This document shows, piece by piece, positions 50,446 through 63,421 of a stretch of DNA of 64,000 bases. The notes under the pieces were generated by a model. It was not told the origin of the DNA. It saw only the letters and a list, made by a program, of their open reading frames with translations, and searched no databases. Position numbers and translations under genes: made by a program. How positions within the stretch are numbered: position 1 is the first letter of the stretch; every line of letters begins with the position of its first letter. The DNA comes from Copromyces sp. CBS 386.78 (lineage: Eukaryota; Ascomycota; Sordariomycetes; Sordariales; Sordariaceae). The DNA lies in NCBI GenBank assembly GCA_030685235.1, contig MU839124.1:248001-312000 (forward strand), written 5' to 3'.

Positions 50446-53400
50446 ATAATTAATAATAATATCCTTCTATAGAGCGAAGGGTATTAGTAAAGGCTTTAAA
50501 AACCCTATTAATATATATTATAATAGCTTTATCTTTATATATTAAAAATAAATTTTATAATAAGCTTTAATAATTTTATTTATACTTAATTAATAAAATA
50601 AATAATTAAAAATAATAAATATTTTATCCCGGCCTTAATAGTTTATTAATACGAATTCGTAATACTTTTATATAAAATATAATTATAGTATAATATTTTC
50701 TAGGTCGATTATAAGCGTTAAACGTCGGTATATTTTACTATTAATTATATAGTATTTTATAAAAACTATTTTTCTTATATTTTTCTTTAATATTTTAGGT
50801 TATATTCAATAGTTTTCGTCTATAAAGGTAGCTATTAAATTTTAATAAAAAATTAAATTATAATAATAATAGTCTTATTCCTTATATTACTTATTTATAG
50901 CGCCTTATTAGTATAAGGTACTTCTCTTAATTCTTTAAAGGAAACTATACGGCGATAAGCGCTATTGGATAAAAATTGTTAACTCCTTTTAATTACGAAT
51001 AAATCGCACCTACTCTATTTCGATTCTATTTCTAGTAATACTTATTTACTACCTTAATAAATAAACTACTTCCCTTCTACTACCTTTAATTTAATATTAG
51101 AATATTCGAAATATTATTTTCGTATACCGCTCCTTCTTTTTAAATTACTTATAATAATCATCCCTTCCCTATTATTTACCTTTACTCCCGCCTCATTATT
51201 ATCCTTTAAATTCCTATAATTCTATTAAAATTTATATAAATATAAAGGCCCTTCCTTTCCTTCTATATAAGAATTTTTCCCCGCCGCTATTTTTCGAATT
51301 TTCCCTTCTTTTTTATTTAATTAACTTTTAAAATAGCGTCCTTTTTTATTAGCCGTATTTTTAACCGTCTTCCCGGCTATATATTTAACCCTTTAAGCTT
51401 CGCAATTTATATTAATTATAATACTGCTAAATATAATATTAATTTTATTTATATAATAGATTTTCTATCCTTTAAATTCGCCCGCTCCTTTACGCCCCTT
51501 TCTTCCCCGGCGCCCGAATTCTAAGCCTTTATTCGTATATCAATTTCTAATTCTATTTTTAACCTTCTTTTTAACTAATAAATCTTTTTTATTTTTATAT
51601 TTATTTCCCTTTCTTTTTACTAACTATATTTATTAATATTATTTATTATATTCCTTACTTCTATTATAATTTAAAATTTATTAATTATATTTATAATATT
51701 CTATCCTTTAATATAATTATATTCTATATATTTTTTATAGAATATATTTATTATATTAATATTAAAAATAAATTTCTTCCCGCGGTTTTCTTTTCGTTTT
51801 TTTTTTTAATATTTTTTAAAACGCTGGTAAATAGAGTATTATTTATTCTATTACTAATATAAAATATATATTAAATATTCCGTTAAATTAGTATAATAAA
51901 TATAATACTATTTAAATTATAGTTATTATTTTATCCCGTTCTTAAAATAATATTAATCTTTTAATTCGTTATTTCCGTAGTACTTATATTAATTTCTTTA
52001 AAAACGTATATAAACGTTTAATTATAAACGGCTTTTTATATAACTTTTATATCCTTCTTTATTATTAAAATATAAAGGTCGAAAATTATTAATATAAAGA
52101 ATATTATAAAATATTTTTAATTAATTATCTTACTATTCTTATTTTTAATTTTAGTAGAAGAAATATTAATATTAGTTCTCCGATAATAATTAATAACCTT
52201 ATTAATCCCCTTCTAATTAATAAAAATTAAATTTAATAGCGCTACGAAATTATTAAGAATTAAAAATTAATATTTAATATACTCCGTAAACTCTTTATTT
52301 ACGAAGAATATGAATTAATTATTTTAATATTATTTTCGTAATTAAATAACTATTATACTTAATATAATTTAATTCCTTTTCCTTTTATTTTTCTTATACT
52401 TTCTTATTTTAATATTATAATTAAATATATTTATAAATACTACGCGAATTTATTATATTATTTTCTTTTTAATTCAATTATTAAACAATATTTATTTAAT
52501 TTATTAAATTATAATACTTATAAAAAGATTTTCTTAATTCGGATTCCATCGTTTAAATAAATTTAGAATTCTTCTTTCGTTTATAACTAATTAATTACTA
52601 TTATTTAATAGTCGACTATTTATAAATAATTTAAAACGATATATATAAAAATTTCTTTACTTATATTATAAAAATAAATTAGCATTATAATATCCGGAAT
52701 TTTCTTTTAGAAGAAGAAGGATTGGAAGCTTATAATTTCTATCTTTATTTAAGTAAGAAGGGAATTTTTCGCTTTAAATAATAAATATTATTCGTTATTA
52801 TCTTCTAATTATTAAACTTTCTTCTTTTTCTATTTTATATTAATTATATATTATTTTATAATATTATTATTAAATTTCGGGTTAAAATCGGTAATAGTAA
52901 ATTTATATTGTTAATTTAATTTAATTACCGCCGCCGCTAATTAATAATTATAGTACGATATTTATTTTTTTATTATTATTTTTTCTAATTACCTTTTATA
53001 ATTTGTAATAATTAATTCTAATATTTATAACGGGGGTAATAGTATTTCTATTATTAGAAGTAGACTTATTATAATTATTAGAAATTTTTCCGTCGGTATT
53101 TATTTTTTAATTTATTTAATTTTAATAATATTATTTTTTAATTTATTAGTAGGTAGCCGATTTCTTACTCTCTTTATTTAAATACGATTAATTATTTAAA
53201 TTATAGTCCTTCGGATATATTTTATTTAGTTCGTACGGGTAAATTTTTTTTCGAAGGCCCTAACCTATTTATTAAAATAGAAGTCGAACGGCGGATAAAA
53301 GGTTTTTATTTTTAAATTCTTTACTAACGTAATTTTATACGTTCTAATAATAATTTTTAAATATTTAATTTAATATTTAATTAACTTAATTATTATTTTT

Positions 53401-53899
53401 CGTAATTTATTATAAATTTTAGTCGGTTAATAGAAAATTAACGCTCTATATATAATTGTACTCCGAATATTAATATAAATTTCCTTTATTTATATAAAAA
53501 AATAATTTTAAATCTTCACTACTAATTATATTAATATATTTATTTATATAATTATTTTCTTTTTTATTACTTCCGCGTATATTTAATAATTAAATTTCCA
53601 ATTTAATTAAACCCTAAGGAATTTAATCAATTTTATTAATTTAAATATAATTCTTCTAATTTAAAGAATTTCTATTTTTAATTCCTTTATCCGTATAAAA
53701 TATATAAATTCTATTTTATTTACTTCAAATTTTATCCCTTTTTTAATTATTTAATTTAAATAAATATCCTATATTATTTAGAATGTCTAATAATTTTCTT
53801 CGGTAATTTTAATTATTATAATAATATTAATAGTATTAGCAAAGCCAACGGTAATTATATTTTAAATAATAATTAATTTATAATATAATAAAGTAATAA

Positions 53900-54345
53900 A
53901 GAGAATAAAAAAGATTAATAAGAGGGGGGAACTTTATAATATATTTATTATAATATTATAAGGTTAGGAGGTTTTGTTATTAAAGAAAAAAAAACCTTTT
54001 TTTCTAATAATAAAATTATTAATTTATTAGAGGATTTATTTCGGGAATTATATTTCCTATAATATATATAAGAATTACTTATAATTAACTTTATTAAATA
54101 CGCCTTTTAAATCGAAGAGTATAAAAAATATTATAGCCTTAAATTTTTATACTATATAAATTATATTAGTAATTATTTAGATAGTAAATTCGGTTAAACG
54201 GTTTATTTAATTATTTATTTAATTTTTTGGGAAGAAATTATATTCTTCCGTTACTTACGTTAACTTTTTAACTATAAAGGCTTCGAAGATTTTTTTAATA
54301 TTATTTAAAAGCGATATAGACCGCTATACCCCGGCTAATTTTTAT
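53900..54345 (-). pseudogene. LINE D reverse transcriptase fragment (dead)
   Basis: Minus-strand text RSISLLNNIKKIFEAFIV and KKLTxVTEEYNFFP (about 54225-54340) matches the conserved LINE RT block YRPISLLNTIGKLFEAVVAKRL...E...LLP. The reading continues leftward with several RIP-type stops. The match to the I/Jockey/Tad type is by eye. Confidence 0.72.
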
Positions 54346-56065
54346 TATTTAGCGCTTTTTTTAAATTTTTTAAAAATAATTACTTTTATATTTTTGAATT
54401 ATTAAAGGAAATATCCAAACCGGAAGTTCGTTATAACGAAAATTACTATTACTTATTTAAATGGTTTTCTATATATTTTTAGAAATTTATTTAAAAATTA
54501 ATCGATACCTAGTACTTTATTAAATGCTATTTTCGAAAGGATTTTCCGGATATCCTCTTCAATAATTAAATTATTAATAAATATTAGGGTATTACTATTT
54601 AATAATTAAATTTAGTCTAGTAAATAACTTATTAAGACTTCTACTTTTAGGAAGAAACGGTTAATAAGGATATTTACTTTACTACTATAATTTTTAATTT
54701 CGTTCGCCCGTTTATTTTATTTAAGGGGTAGTAATTTTAGCGGATTTATTAAATAATAACTTTATATTTTAATTTACCTCTTTAATAATTAAAGTTTATT
54801 TAAGTCTTTTAATATATTTATAATATAATTATATTATTTTATTCTTTAAATTTTTATAATAAATTTCTTCTTTTTTATTATTACTTCTATAAATTCTTTT
54901 TAATTTAAAAGCGTCTAATTCCTAAATTAAACCTACTATTTTTACCGTATTTCCTTCATTATTATTTTATATTTTAAATTCTATTAATCCGCTTATTTTC
55001 CCCGACCTTTCTTTCGGTATAGGATAAATTCCTTTATAATACTAATAAATTCGTTATCGAATTTATTAAATTTTAATTCAAATTCTTTTATTATTTTAAT
55101 CCCCTTTAAAATTAATATTCTTTTTTTTATTACTTCCTATACTTTTTCTACGTTTATTAAATTTTAATTAAATTTTTCTTCTATTTCCACTTTCTTATTT
55201 CTTTTTCCTATTTAAATTTAAATTTCTTAAGGGTAATAGTCCGAACCTATTTACTTATACCGTTATATTCCCTAATATTCGGCTTTAAAACTTTATAATA
55301 TTTATATATAATTGATTATCTTATTTTTCTTCCTTCTAATTGCGTTTCCGAACTTTATTAATTCCCTACGGGGGGTAACAAGGTTGAACTTTTATTATTA
55401 TACTTACGTAAATAATTTTATAGCGCCCGGGCTAATCCTATTCTTTAAATCCTAATTGGAATAATAGAAGTTATAATCCCTTATAACTATATATTAACCG
55501 GCCGGGGGTCTTTCTTCGAAGAATTCGAAGAGGGGAGACCTTTATTAGTATTCCAGCATACTTTAAAAGAAAATAGGGGAATAAATAGAATAAATAGTTA
55601 TTAATTCTCGTAGATTTTTTAATATTACTATAGTTTAATCCTTCTTAACTTAGAAATTTAAATCCTTTAAATTCTACTTTTTATTTACGTAAATTATTAT
55701 TCTACCCTTTTTTTAATAATTAATACTATAATATTTACTACCCTTCGGCCGGTAAATATCCTTATTTAAAGTCTTACCCGGCTTTTAGATTATTATAATA
55801 TTATAAGTCTCCTCCTATTCGAATAGCGTTTTCCTTCTTTCGTACAATTTCTTTATATTTTAATAGAATATTTTTAATTAAATTATTAATTATCTTATAA
55901 AAAGTTTCCTTCTAATTTAGTAGTAAGTTAGAGGGGTATCGTTTCTTTAGAAGTAATAGTAGTAATTGAAGGTATAATAGCGATAGAATTAGTACGGGTA
56001 TAGTCGCTTATATTTTAAGAGTAAGTATAAATATTTATTAGATTTATATTTACGAATTTCGGCCA

Positions 56066-56125
56066 AAAGTTACCTCTAATTTTTTTAGGGCGGCCTCTTT
56101 TTCTTCTTCCTATAAATAATCTTTC
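56066..56125 (-). pseudogene. LINE D basic AT-hook-like segment
   Basis: Minus-strand text LFIGRRRKRGRPKKIRGNF contains the GRP core flanked by Lys/Arg of an AT-hook. It lies in the 5' part of D where ORF1 or the ORF1/ORF2 junction is expected and probably served nucleic-acid binding. Confidence 0.45.
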
Positions 56126-58027
56126 TAAGGTTGTAATTGAATGGGAGTTAGGGGGGGCGTTGGGGATTATAATGTTTTCCTTTAATTTTATTATTAATTT
56201 TAATACTAATTTAGCTAGTCTTTTATAAATAGTAAAGCCGTAAGGCCTTTCGGCGTAATTAATAAATATTTTCGTATAAACCGTTTTTACGAGTAGGTAC
56301 TTCTTTTTATTAAAGGCGAAATACCCTAACTTCTTATACAGCTTATAAAAAATTAAGGAATTATTTTTATTCGAAGGGTAGTTCTCTTCTTCTATATACG
56401 GCCCTTCGTACTTAATTTTATTATAATAATTATAAACGTCCTTTTAACGATAGAATCTCGCTATATATCCGAAATATTAATATTTAAAATATTATTAAGC
56501 GGAGGCTATAGTTTAAAATAGTTCGTATATATATACGCCGCCGTTTTAGAAGAAAAAGTTCTCTTAGAAGAAAATTATAGCCTTTATAATGTAATTTCTA
56601 TTAGGAATATTCCTCTTTCCTCCCCTTCGTATTTTTTCTAAAATTTAGCCCGAATAATTTCTACTTCTTTATTCCTCTCCTTTATTTCTTATATAACCGA
56701 TTTAGGTTATTTTATATCAATATTAGCCTATAAGATTGCTTTAATTAAAATAATTATAATATTTAAGAATATAATAGCCTTTTTTCTAAAGATTATTTTA
56801 ATTTTAATTTAATATTTCTAATATTAGTCTTTAATTAGTTCGTCGAAAATAATTACGTAATTTCTATTAATTATTATTTTAATAATTACGCAAATTATTT
56901 TATACGGGCTCTCCTTTAGGGCGCTTTCGACGGCCTACTTTATATTATTATTCGAACGTATAGTAAATTCGGCGGTAATTTAGGCCCCCTTAATAATAAA
57001 TTAACGTTTATAATTAGAAGGAATAAACTTTTTAATAGTAATAGTAAATAGGTAATAGAAGGTAGTATTAACCCTATTTAGTAACTTCCGGACAATATTA
57101 ACCTATTTTTTCGGCGCCTCTTAGGCGTCTTTTTTTATTTCCTTCGAAATAAATTTTATTAAATTATTAATATCCTTTTTAATAATAAATTAAGTTTCGA
57201 CGGCTTTATTTACTTTAGGTATTTTAGACCTACTTTTCTTCGTAGAAATTTTCGCGAATTCGAAAAGGAACTTTCAAGCCTAGCGACGGTTATTGGTCGA
57301 TATAGCGGCGTAATCCGTAATTTTATTTACTATAGCAATAAATCTTTTTATAATTTTATTATTTTCCTTTGTCTTTTCCGAAGTCTTTGTAGTAAGTGCG
57401 GCGTTAGGGTCGTTATATCCTAAAATACCTCCGAAGGGGTTGTAAACGCTATTTTCGAACTTATTCGTACTTCTATTAATTATTATCGGTAGCGATAGTA
57501 TAACGTTATCGCTATAGTCGTCGTAGGATATCGCGGAGGGGGTAAATAACCCTCCTAAGTCGATTACCGTTGTCGGTTTTCGTTTTGGAGTACTTCCTGA
57601 CCAGAAATCAGCGTTTCCGGTTTCGGCGTCGTTTTAAAAAAATTAAATTATAGTAATTAGCGTCGACTAATTTATTTATAAATAATTTTTCTAAGTTAAA
57701 TTTATAAATGTAAATATAATTTATAAAAATAGAAGGGTTGAAAAATACTTTATAGCGGGCTTTTAACCGGTCGTCGTTTATATCCTTCAATATATCTTCT
57801 AATTTCCTATTTAAAGTATTAGGACGGATTTAAAGAATACCCGGCCTATATTTAATAATAAAATTAAATTCAAATAAGAAATTAAATTACCGTATATACT
57901 ACGGTATAAGTTTCTTATTTTCCGTAAAAGTTTATAAGCCTTTATAGTCGGTTAGGATTTTAAACGGTTTTTAAATGCCCTACAATTCCGGTCCCTATTC
58001 TTCTAAAACTTTAATAATTATAAATAA

Positions 58028-59267
58028 TTCTTTATTATAAATATTGTAATTATATTCTACGGCGGAATATTGCTATAAACAATATATAGTTAAATATAAA
58101 ATATTCTCGTTATTGTACTAAAATAATATACTACCTACAGCCTAATTAAAAGTATTAGTTTCGATTACGGTTAAACGGAATTAGTCGTAAATTCGAAGGA
58201 CAGGACCCGTAATAAAAATTTTCTTTAATTCTTTAAAAGCTCTCTAATAATTTTCTATTTAACGCTATTCGGCTAATTTCTTCGTAAAGTTATATAGCGG
58301 AGTAACTATAATCGAAAAGTATTAAATAAAGCGCTAATAGAAATTTATAAATTTTAAAAACATTTGGAACTAGCGTTTTAATTATAGGGCTTCCTATTTA
58401 ATAACGGCTTTTACCTTTATAAAGTCTATTTTTATACCCCTTAGTATAATAAAAAGGCTTAAATATTTCGTACGGGTAATATCGAATTTATATTTATCGA
58501 TATTTAATTAAAAGTTAGTATTAATTATTCTTCTAAGGACTTCGTCTATATAAGCGGTATATTCTTCTATATTTTTAGAATAAACGAAGATATTATTTAA
58601 GTACGTTATTATATAAATATTTAAAATATTATATAATATATCGTTAATATAATTTTAAAACGTATTAAATATACTTTAAAAGCCGAAAGGAAGGATTAAT
58701 AATTTATAGAAATTAAAATATATAATAAAAGCGGTTAACTATTTATAGCCTTTCTAAATACAGATTCGGTTAAAAACGGCGATAATATTTAATTTAATAA
58801 AGATTTTAATACAGTAAATAATATTAAGAATTTCCTTAATTAGTAGAAGTAGGTACCGTATTTTAAATATAATATTATTAATACTATAGTAATTAATATA
58901 AATATAAATACCCCCGCTAGGCTTATTTATAAGGAATAAGGGTAAAGCTATTTAGGATTGGGAAGGTCTAATAAAACCGTTCTCTAACTAACCGTCGATT
59001 TATTTTTTAACGATAATTACTTTTATAGGTAAAACCAATTAATAGCGGACGTTCGGCGGCTTTTCCCCTAACGTAAATTCGATCTTATAATTATATATTC
59101 GATAGGGCGGAAATTTATTCGCTTTCTTAATATAGAAAGCGTTAATCTTTTTCTAATACTTATATAGGAATTTAAACTTAATTTCCTCATTAGTTTTCGA
59201 AGGTCGGTTAATTTTTTTATAAAACGTTAATACATTTTCCTCTGTAATTTTTATAATAATAACTTCG
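58028..59267 (-). pseudogene. A2 reverse transcriptase (dead)
   Basis: Aligns with A1 34101-35340 and shows the same YLNN at the active site. Position 58028-58035 (TTCTTTAT) is the unoccupied form of the site where MULE C entered A1, so the sequence runs on into the RNase H region (57658-58027) without a break. Confidence 0.78.
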
Positions 59268-62200
59268 TATATAAGCGTATTTATATTTAGGTCGCTTATA
59301 AGAATAGTAATTCGGGCAATTTTAATAGCTACTAATTCTTTTTAATTTACGTCCCCTACGTATACGTCGATAAATTTGTAGAAGCGCTTTAGGAAGCGGT
59401 CCTTATACTATTTACTTTTATTGTTTATAATATTTTAGACTATATTTTTAATAAAGTCATTATAAATACTAATCTTATAATAGGTAGCTAATTGGTAAAT
59501 TTCTATATAATTTGTAAAGTAAGGTTATAAATTATACGTTTCGTATAGGAAATTAAAAGCGGTAGTATTAATATTATATATATTTTAAACGTTAATTTAT
59601 CCTTCGATTATTTTAAAACGCCTCGTAATTAAATGAGTAATACCGGGGGAACTCTTTACGCTTTTTACTTTTCTATAAGGTAGTATAAATATAAAAAGTT
59701 CTACTATTTATTTTAATACGTTATAGTTTAATAAAGTTACGTTTCTAGTAAATCCTTTAATAGGAAGTTTAAAACGGTATAAAAGGAAGTTGCGGCGGTA
59801 TAATTATACCTTGTATTTTGAATAAAGATTCTTGTTAATTTTGTAAAATTTATAAAAATTATAAATTTTACTTTTAAGGCGGCTTTCGTAAGGCTTATAA
59901 TAGGGCGGCGGTATAGAAGATTCGTAGGGTTCGTAATAGGGGGGTAGAATAGAAATAGAGTCGTTCTCTAGTAATAATTTTAATATTTGAATATTACTAC
60001 GTTCCGGTCCGTTATAGGGGAAGCGGTCTTAAAACTATAATAGCCTTAATATATTTTAGCGAAGTAATAGCAATTTGCCCTACCGGTAGTCCTATTGATA
60101 TTCTTATTAGTATAAGAGCGTTATAGAGTTAGAATTGGCTTCTAATAATAATTCTAGACTTTAGTAATAGTAATCTACCTTACCGATAGTTTTATCGATA
60201 TTCTTATTAATAGTTTTGGGGTAGTATTTTAAATTTTAAAATTCTTTTAAATTTTAATAATAGTAATTTATTCTACCAGTAATTTTATTAATATTCCTAT
60301 TAATAGTCCCGGGGTAATATTCTAAATTCTAGAATTATTTTAAATTTTAATAAAGTAGTAATTAATCCCCTAAAGTCTAATATTCTATTAAATTTTAATG
60401 AGGTAGTAGTTTCGGCAATTAAATATTGTTATATATAAGTCCTTTTATAGGGATTGGGTATTAATCCTTTAGAATTTAATATTTTAATAGATTTTAGTAA
60501 GGTAGTAGTTTCGACGGTTAAATATTACTACGTATAAGTCCTTCTATAGGAATTAGGACCGAACGATTTACTAAACCGCCTTTTATCCAGCTAATATAAT
60601 TATTTATTTTAAATAAAAGCCCTAATATCTTTAGGATATTTAATAATATTCTTTTATCCTATTCGTTTACCCTCGCTGTATAAAATTAGTAATATAAATT
60701 ATTAAGAGAGCGGTTTTATATATTAAGGGCGTTCCGTAGGGAAATAAGGAGATCCGATAGGAGGTATCAATTAACGTACAAATTAATAAACTAGACCTTC
60801 CCTTTTATTTAAAAAATATATACTTCGTATTTTCTAAATTAGGGTAATCCTAAAATAATAAGGTAGTTAGGAGAAATATTATAAATTAGGAACGTAATAT
60901 TTTTTAAATAATAATTAATATGAAGGCTCGTTGTAAATCCTTTAGTAATAAGCCCTTTTATAATATTATTAGCGAGAATTAGTTTTTTAGGTTCTAAGAA
61001 TTTAAATATAGCGAATTTATTTTTCTTTATAAAAGAACGGTTAATAAAAGTAAACGTTATATAATTATTATCGACGAAAGTTATATAATAAATTTTGTAC
61101 GGTCCGAAGGATAGATAAGAGGAAAGGAATAATAAATTTTAACGGAAATTATTTAATAAATTAATAACGATTATTTCTAGATTTTTAAGCGGCTCCTTCC
61201 TTTTATTTGTAGACCTTTCTCGCCTTTATAAGCAACTATTTATAAGGTTTAATTATTTCCCTAATTATTATTTATATTATTATTATAATATTTTTTACTT
61301 TCGTCTTCTTTTCTAGCGTTTATAGTACGGAAATTTATATTATTACTATACCCTCGCTAACCGGCCGTTGGAAAATTAATATTAATATTATTATTATTAT
61401 TAATATTCTTAGTATTTTAATTAGAATTTTTACCTCCCCGGCCTCTTCTACCTCTTCCTCGGCTACTTCAGCCTCCTTTATTACTTCTTCGGCCCCCCCT
61501 ATTACCGGTTTAAGGGTTACGATCGCCGTAATTAATACTATTATAGTAATTCCTTATAATATACCTTTTTTTTCTATATTTATAATATAAGTTATTTTTA
61601 TTCTAATATTTAATAACGCTACTATAAATAGTACGTAAAATATAAATAATATTAAAGTCTATAATATCGCCTCCTTTACTAACAGTTTTTTTCGAATTAT
61701 TATTAGAATTCGAATTGGAAATCTTACCGGTAGCGGATTTAAACTTATAATCGTCGTCCTTAATATTACATACGAAATTATAATAGAATAATAATTATTT
61801 TTTAAAATCGTCTTTAGTAAGGAAGGTTCGTTAATAAGTAAAGGAAGTACGAAATTTCTAGGAGATTTTATTCCGTAGGTAATATACTTTTATAATATTA
61901 TTTAAATTATAGTAATTAACGGTTTTAACGTACTCTATTTCAAAATCAGCGAAAAAACAGTTTCCCTATTTAAATTCGTTAAATTTTCGGGTAGTATTTA
62001 AGCGTAAATCCGTATTATTATAACAAATATCTAAGAAGGATAAGAATTCGATACTTATTTTCCATTATTAAACTTTAGAATTATTAGGGTTTATAAGGAT
62101 TTTCTAAATATTTTTATCGATTAACATAATTATTTTAAGGCTAAGTAAGTAATTTGTATAAACGATTTTAATCTTTTCGTCAGGGAATTTAATAATATTT

Positions 62201-63076
62201 AAAATTTAAATAGAAAAGATACGGCTTTTCTACGTTAAATATACTTTATTATATTTAATATAATCCTTCTAAATAGCTATAAAGGGTTTAGGGTCCGGGA
62301 AAAGCGGCTTCTAATACCCTACTATACCTATACTACTATCTATACTAATTTAGGTAGTATAATAATTCTATTAATTTATAGCGAAAATAGCTTATATTTC
62401 TTAAGCGAAGCTTTGTATATTATTAAATTCGGTATAAATTTAATAAAATTCTTCCTAAATTTAGTAAAGGTCCTTTAAAATTTATTTACATTTATTAAAA
62501 ATATTAGTATATTATTCTTTTTTAAATTAGAATTTAGATTAAAAGTTCCGAAATTCTTCAATAGCAATAGTAAGACAATAATTAAATACCTTAATTATTC
62601 GGGTAATAAGGTTAATAATTATTTGAAATATTTTTCCTTTAATTAGGCCGAAGGAATTAATAAGAGTATTATAATAAATAAATTTAACTTTCGCCGAATA
62701 TTAAATAATAATTATAATAAGAATTATAACCGTATTAGTATAAAGGAGGCCGCTTAAAGCTACTAAGTAGATTTCTTCGTCAATAGGAGGGTTAAAGCTT
62801 TCTATTAGTATTCCTAAACTCTCCAACTCATCGGTATAGTCTAATACATCGGATACTTCAACGTCGTCGTTTATAATATATTCCAATAATTAAATTTATT
62901 ATAGGGCGTTTAAGAAGATACCTTTATTTATAATAATATTATTATTATTTAAAATTATAAATTCGGGCCTTCGTAGCCTCTTATTCTCTAGCGACTAGTA
63001 GCGTCGCTTAATTGTATTAAATAACGTACATTTAAAAAAATATATATTCACAATATAATAATTAAATATAATTAAT

Positions 63077-63421
63077 TATTATGGGGTAAAGCGAACGTTA
63101 AATATTTATAAAGATATTTATAATTGTATAAAGAAGAGGAAATTATTTAGGGGAGCCCTAATAGCTATTTATATATAGTAAGCATATAGCCTATATAGCC
63201 TAATTATCCTATAGATTATCCTATAGGCTGGTGTAATCTATACAGCCTTGGTAATAGGGGTAGGCTGACAACCGCAGCTAGTTAAATGTTAAATGCGTTT
63301 AGCCGCATCTACTGTGCTGGGTCTCTACAACCAATTAGAGCATGCTATTAACCCGGCAACTATTGCCGTGGTGAAGGTAGCGATATAGGACGGTTAGTTA
63401 GTTATAGATAACCCTGTGACA
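63077..63421 (-). repeat. A2 5' LTR (345 bp)
   Basis: Begins TATTATGGGG (other copies TATTACGGGG, probably TGTTACGGGG before RIP) and ends CCTGTGACA. It has two rather than three units of the internal 12-bp repeat, which accounts for the 12-bp difference from the A1 LTRs. Confidence 0.88.

Larger units (their letters stand above)
50868..57636 (-). mobile_element. Tad-like LINE (non-LTR retrotransposon) D, 6.8 kb
   Basis: Interrupts A2; the homologous A1 sequence is continuous at 30052-30061. A direct repeat of about 21 bp (AATTAAATTATAATAAT versus AATTAAATTATAGTAAT as its core) flanks it at 50847-50867 and 57637-57657, a size typical of LINE target duplications. The minus strand encodes an I/Tad-type RT (about 54.2 kb) and, upstream, a basic ORF1-like region with an AT-hook-like KRGRPKK (about 56.1 kb). 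Total length is close to that of N. crassa Tad (about 7 kb). No poly-A tail is visible at its 3' (left) end. RIP-mutated throughout. Confidence 0.82.
23560..63421 (-). mobile_element. Gypsy LTR retrotransposon A2 (about 7.9 kb net, interrupted by B and D)
   Basis: Ty3/Gypsy element in minus orientation. Its right (5') LTR is 63077-63421 and its left (3') LTR is split by element B into 23560-23846 and 49034-49091; 287+58 equals the 345 bp of the right LTR exactly. The internal part runs 49092-50867 and 57658-63076 around LINE D. It shares its whole layout with A1: integrase, RNase H region, RT, then gag when read from left to right on plus. It was inserted in the transposase frame of E with AGAT on both sides. 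Heavily RIP-mutated; it cannot be active. Confidence 0.88.
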
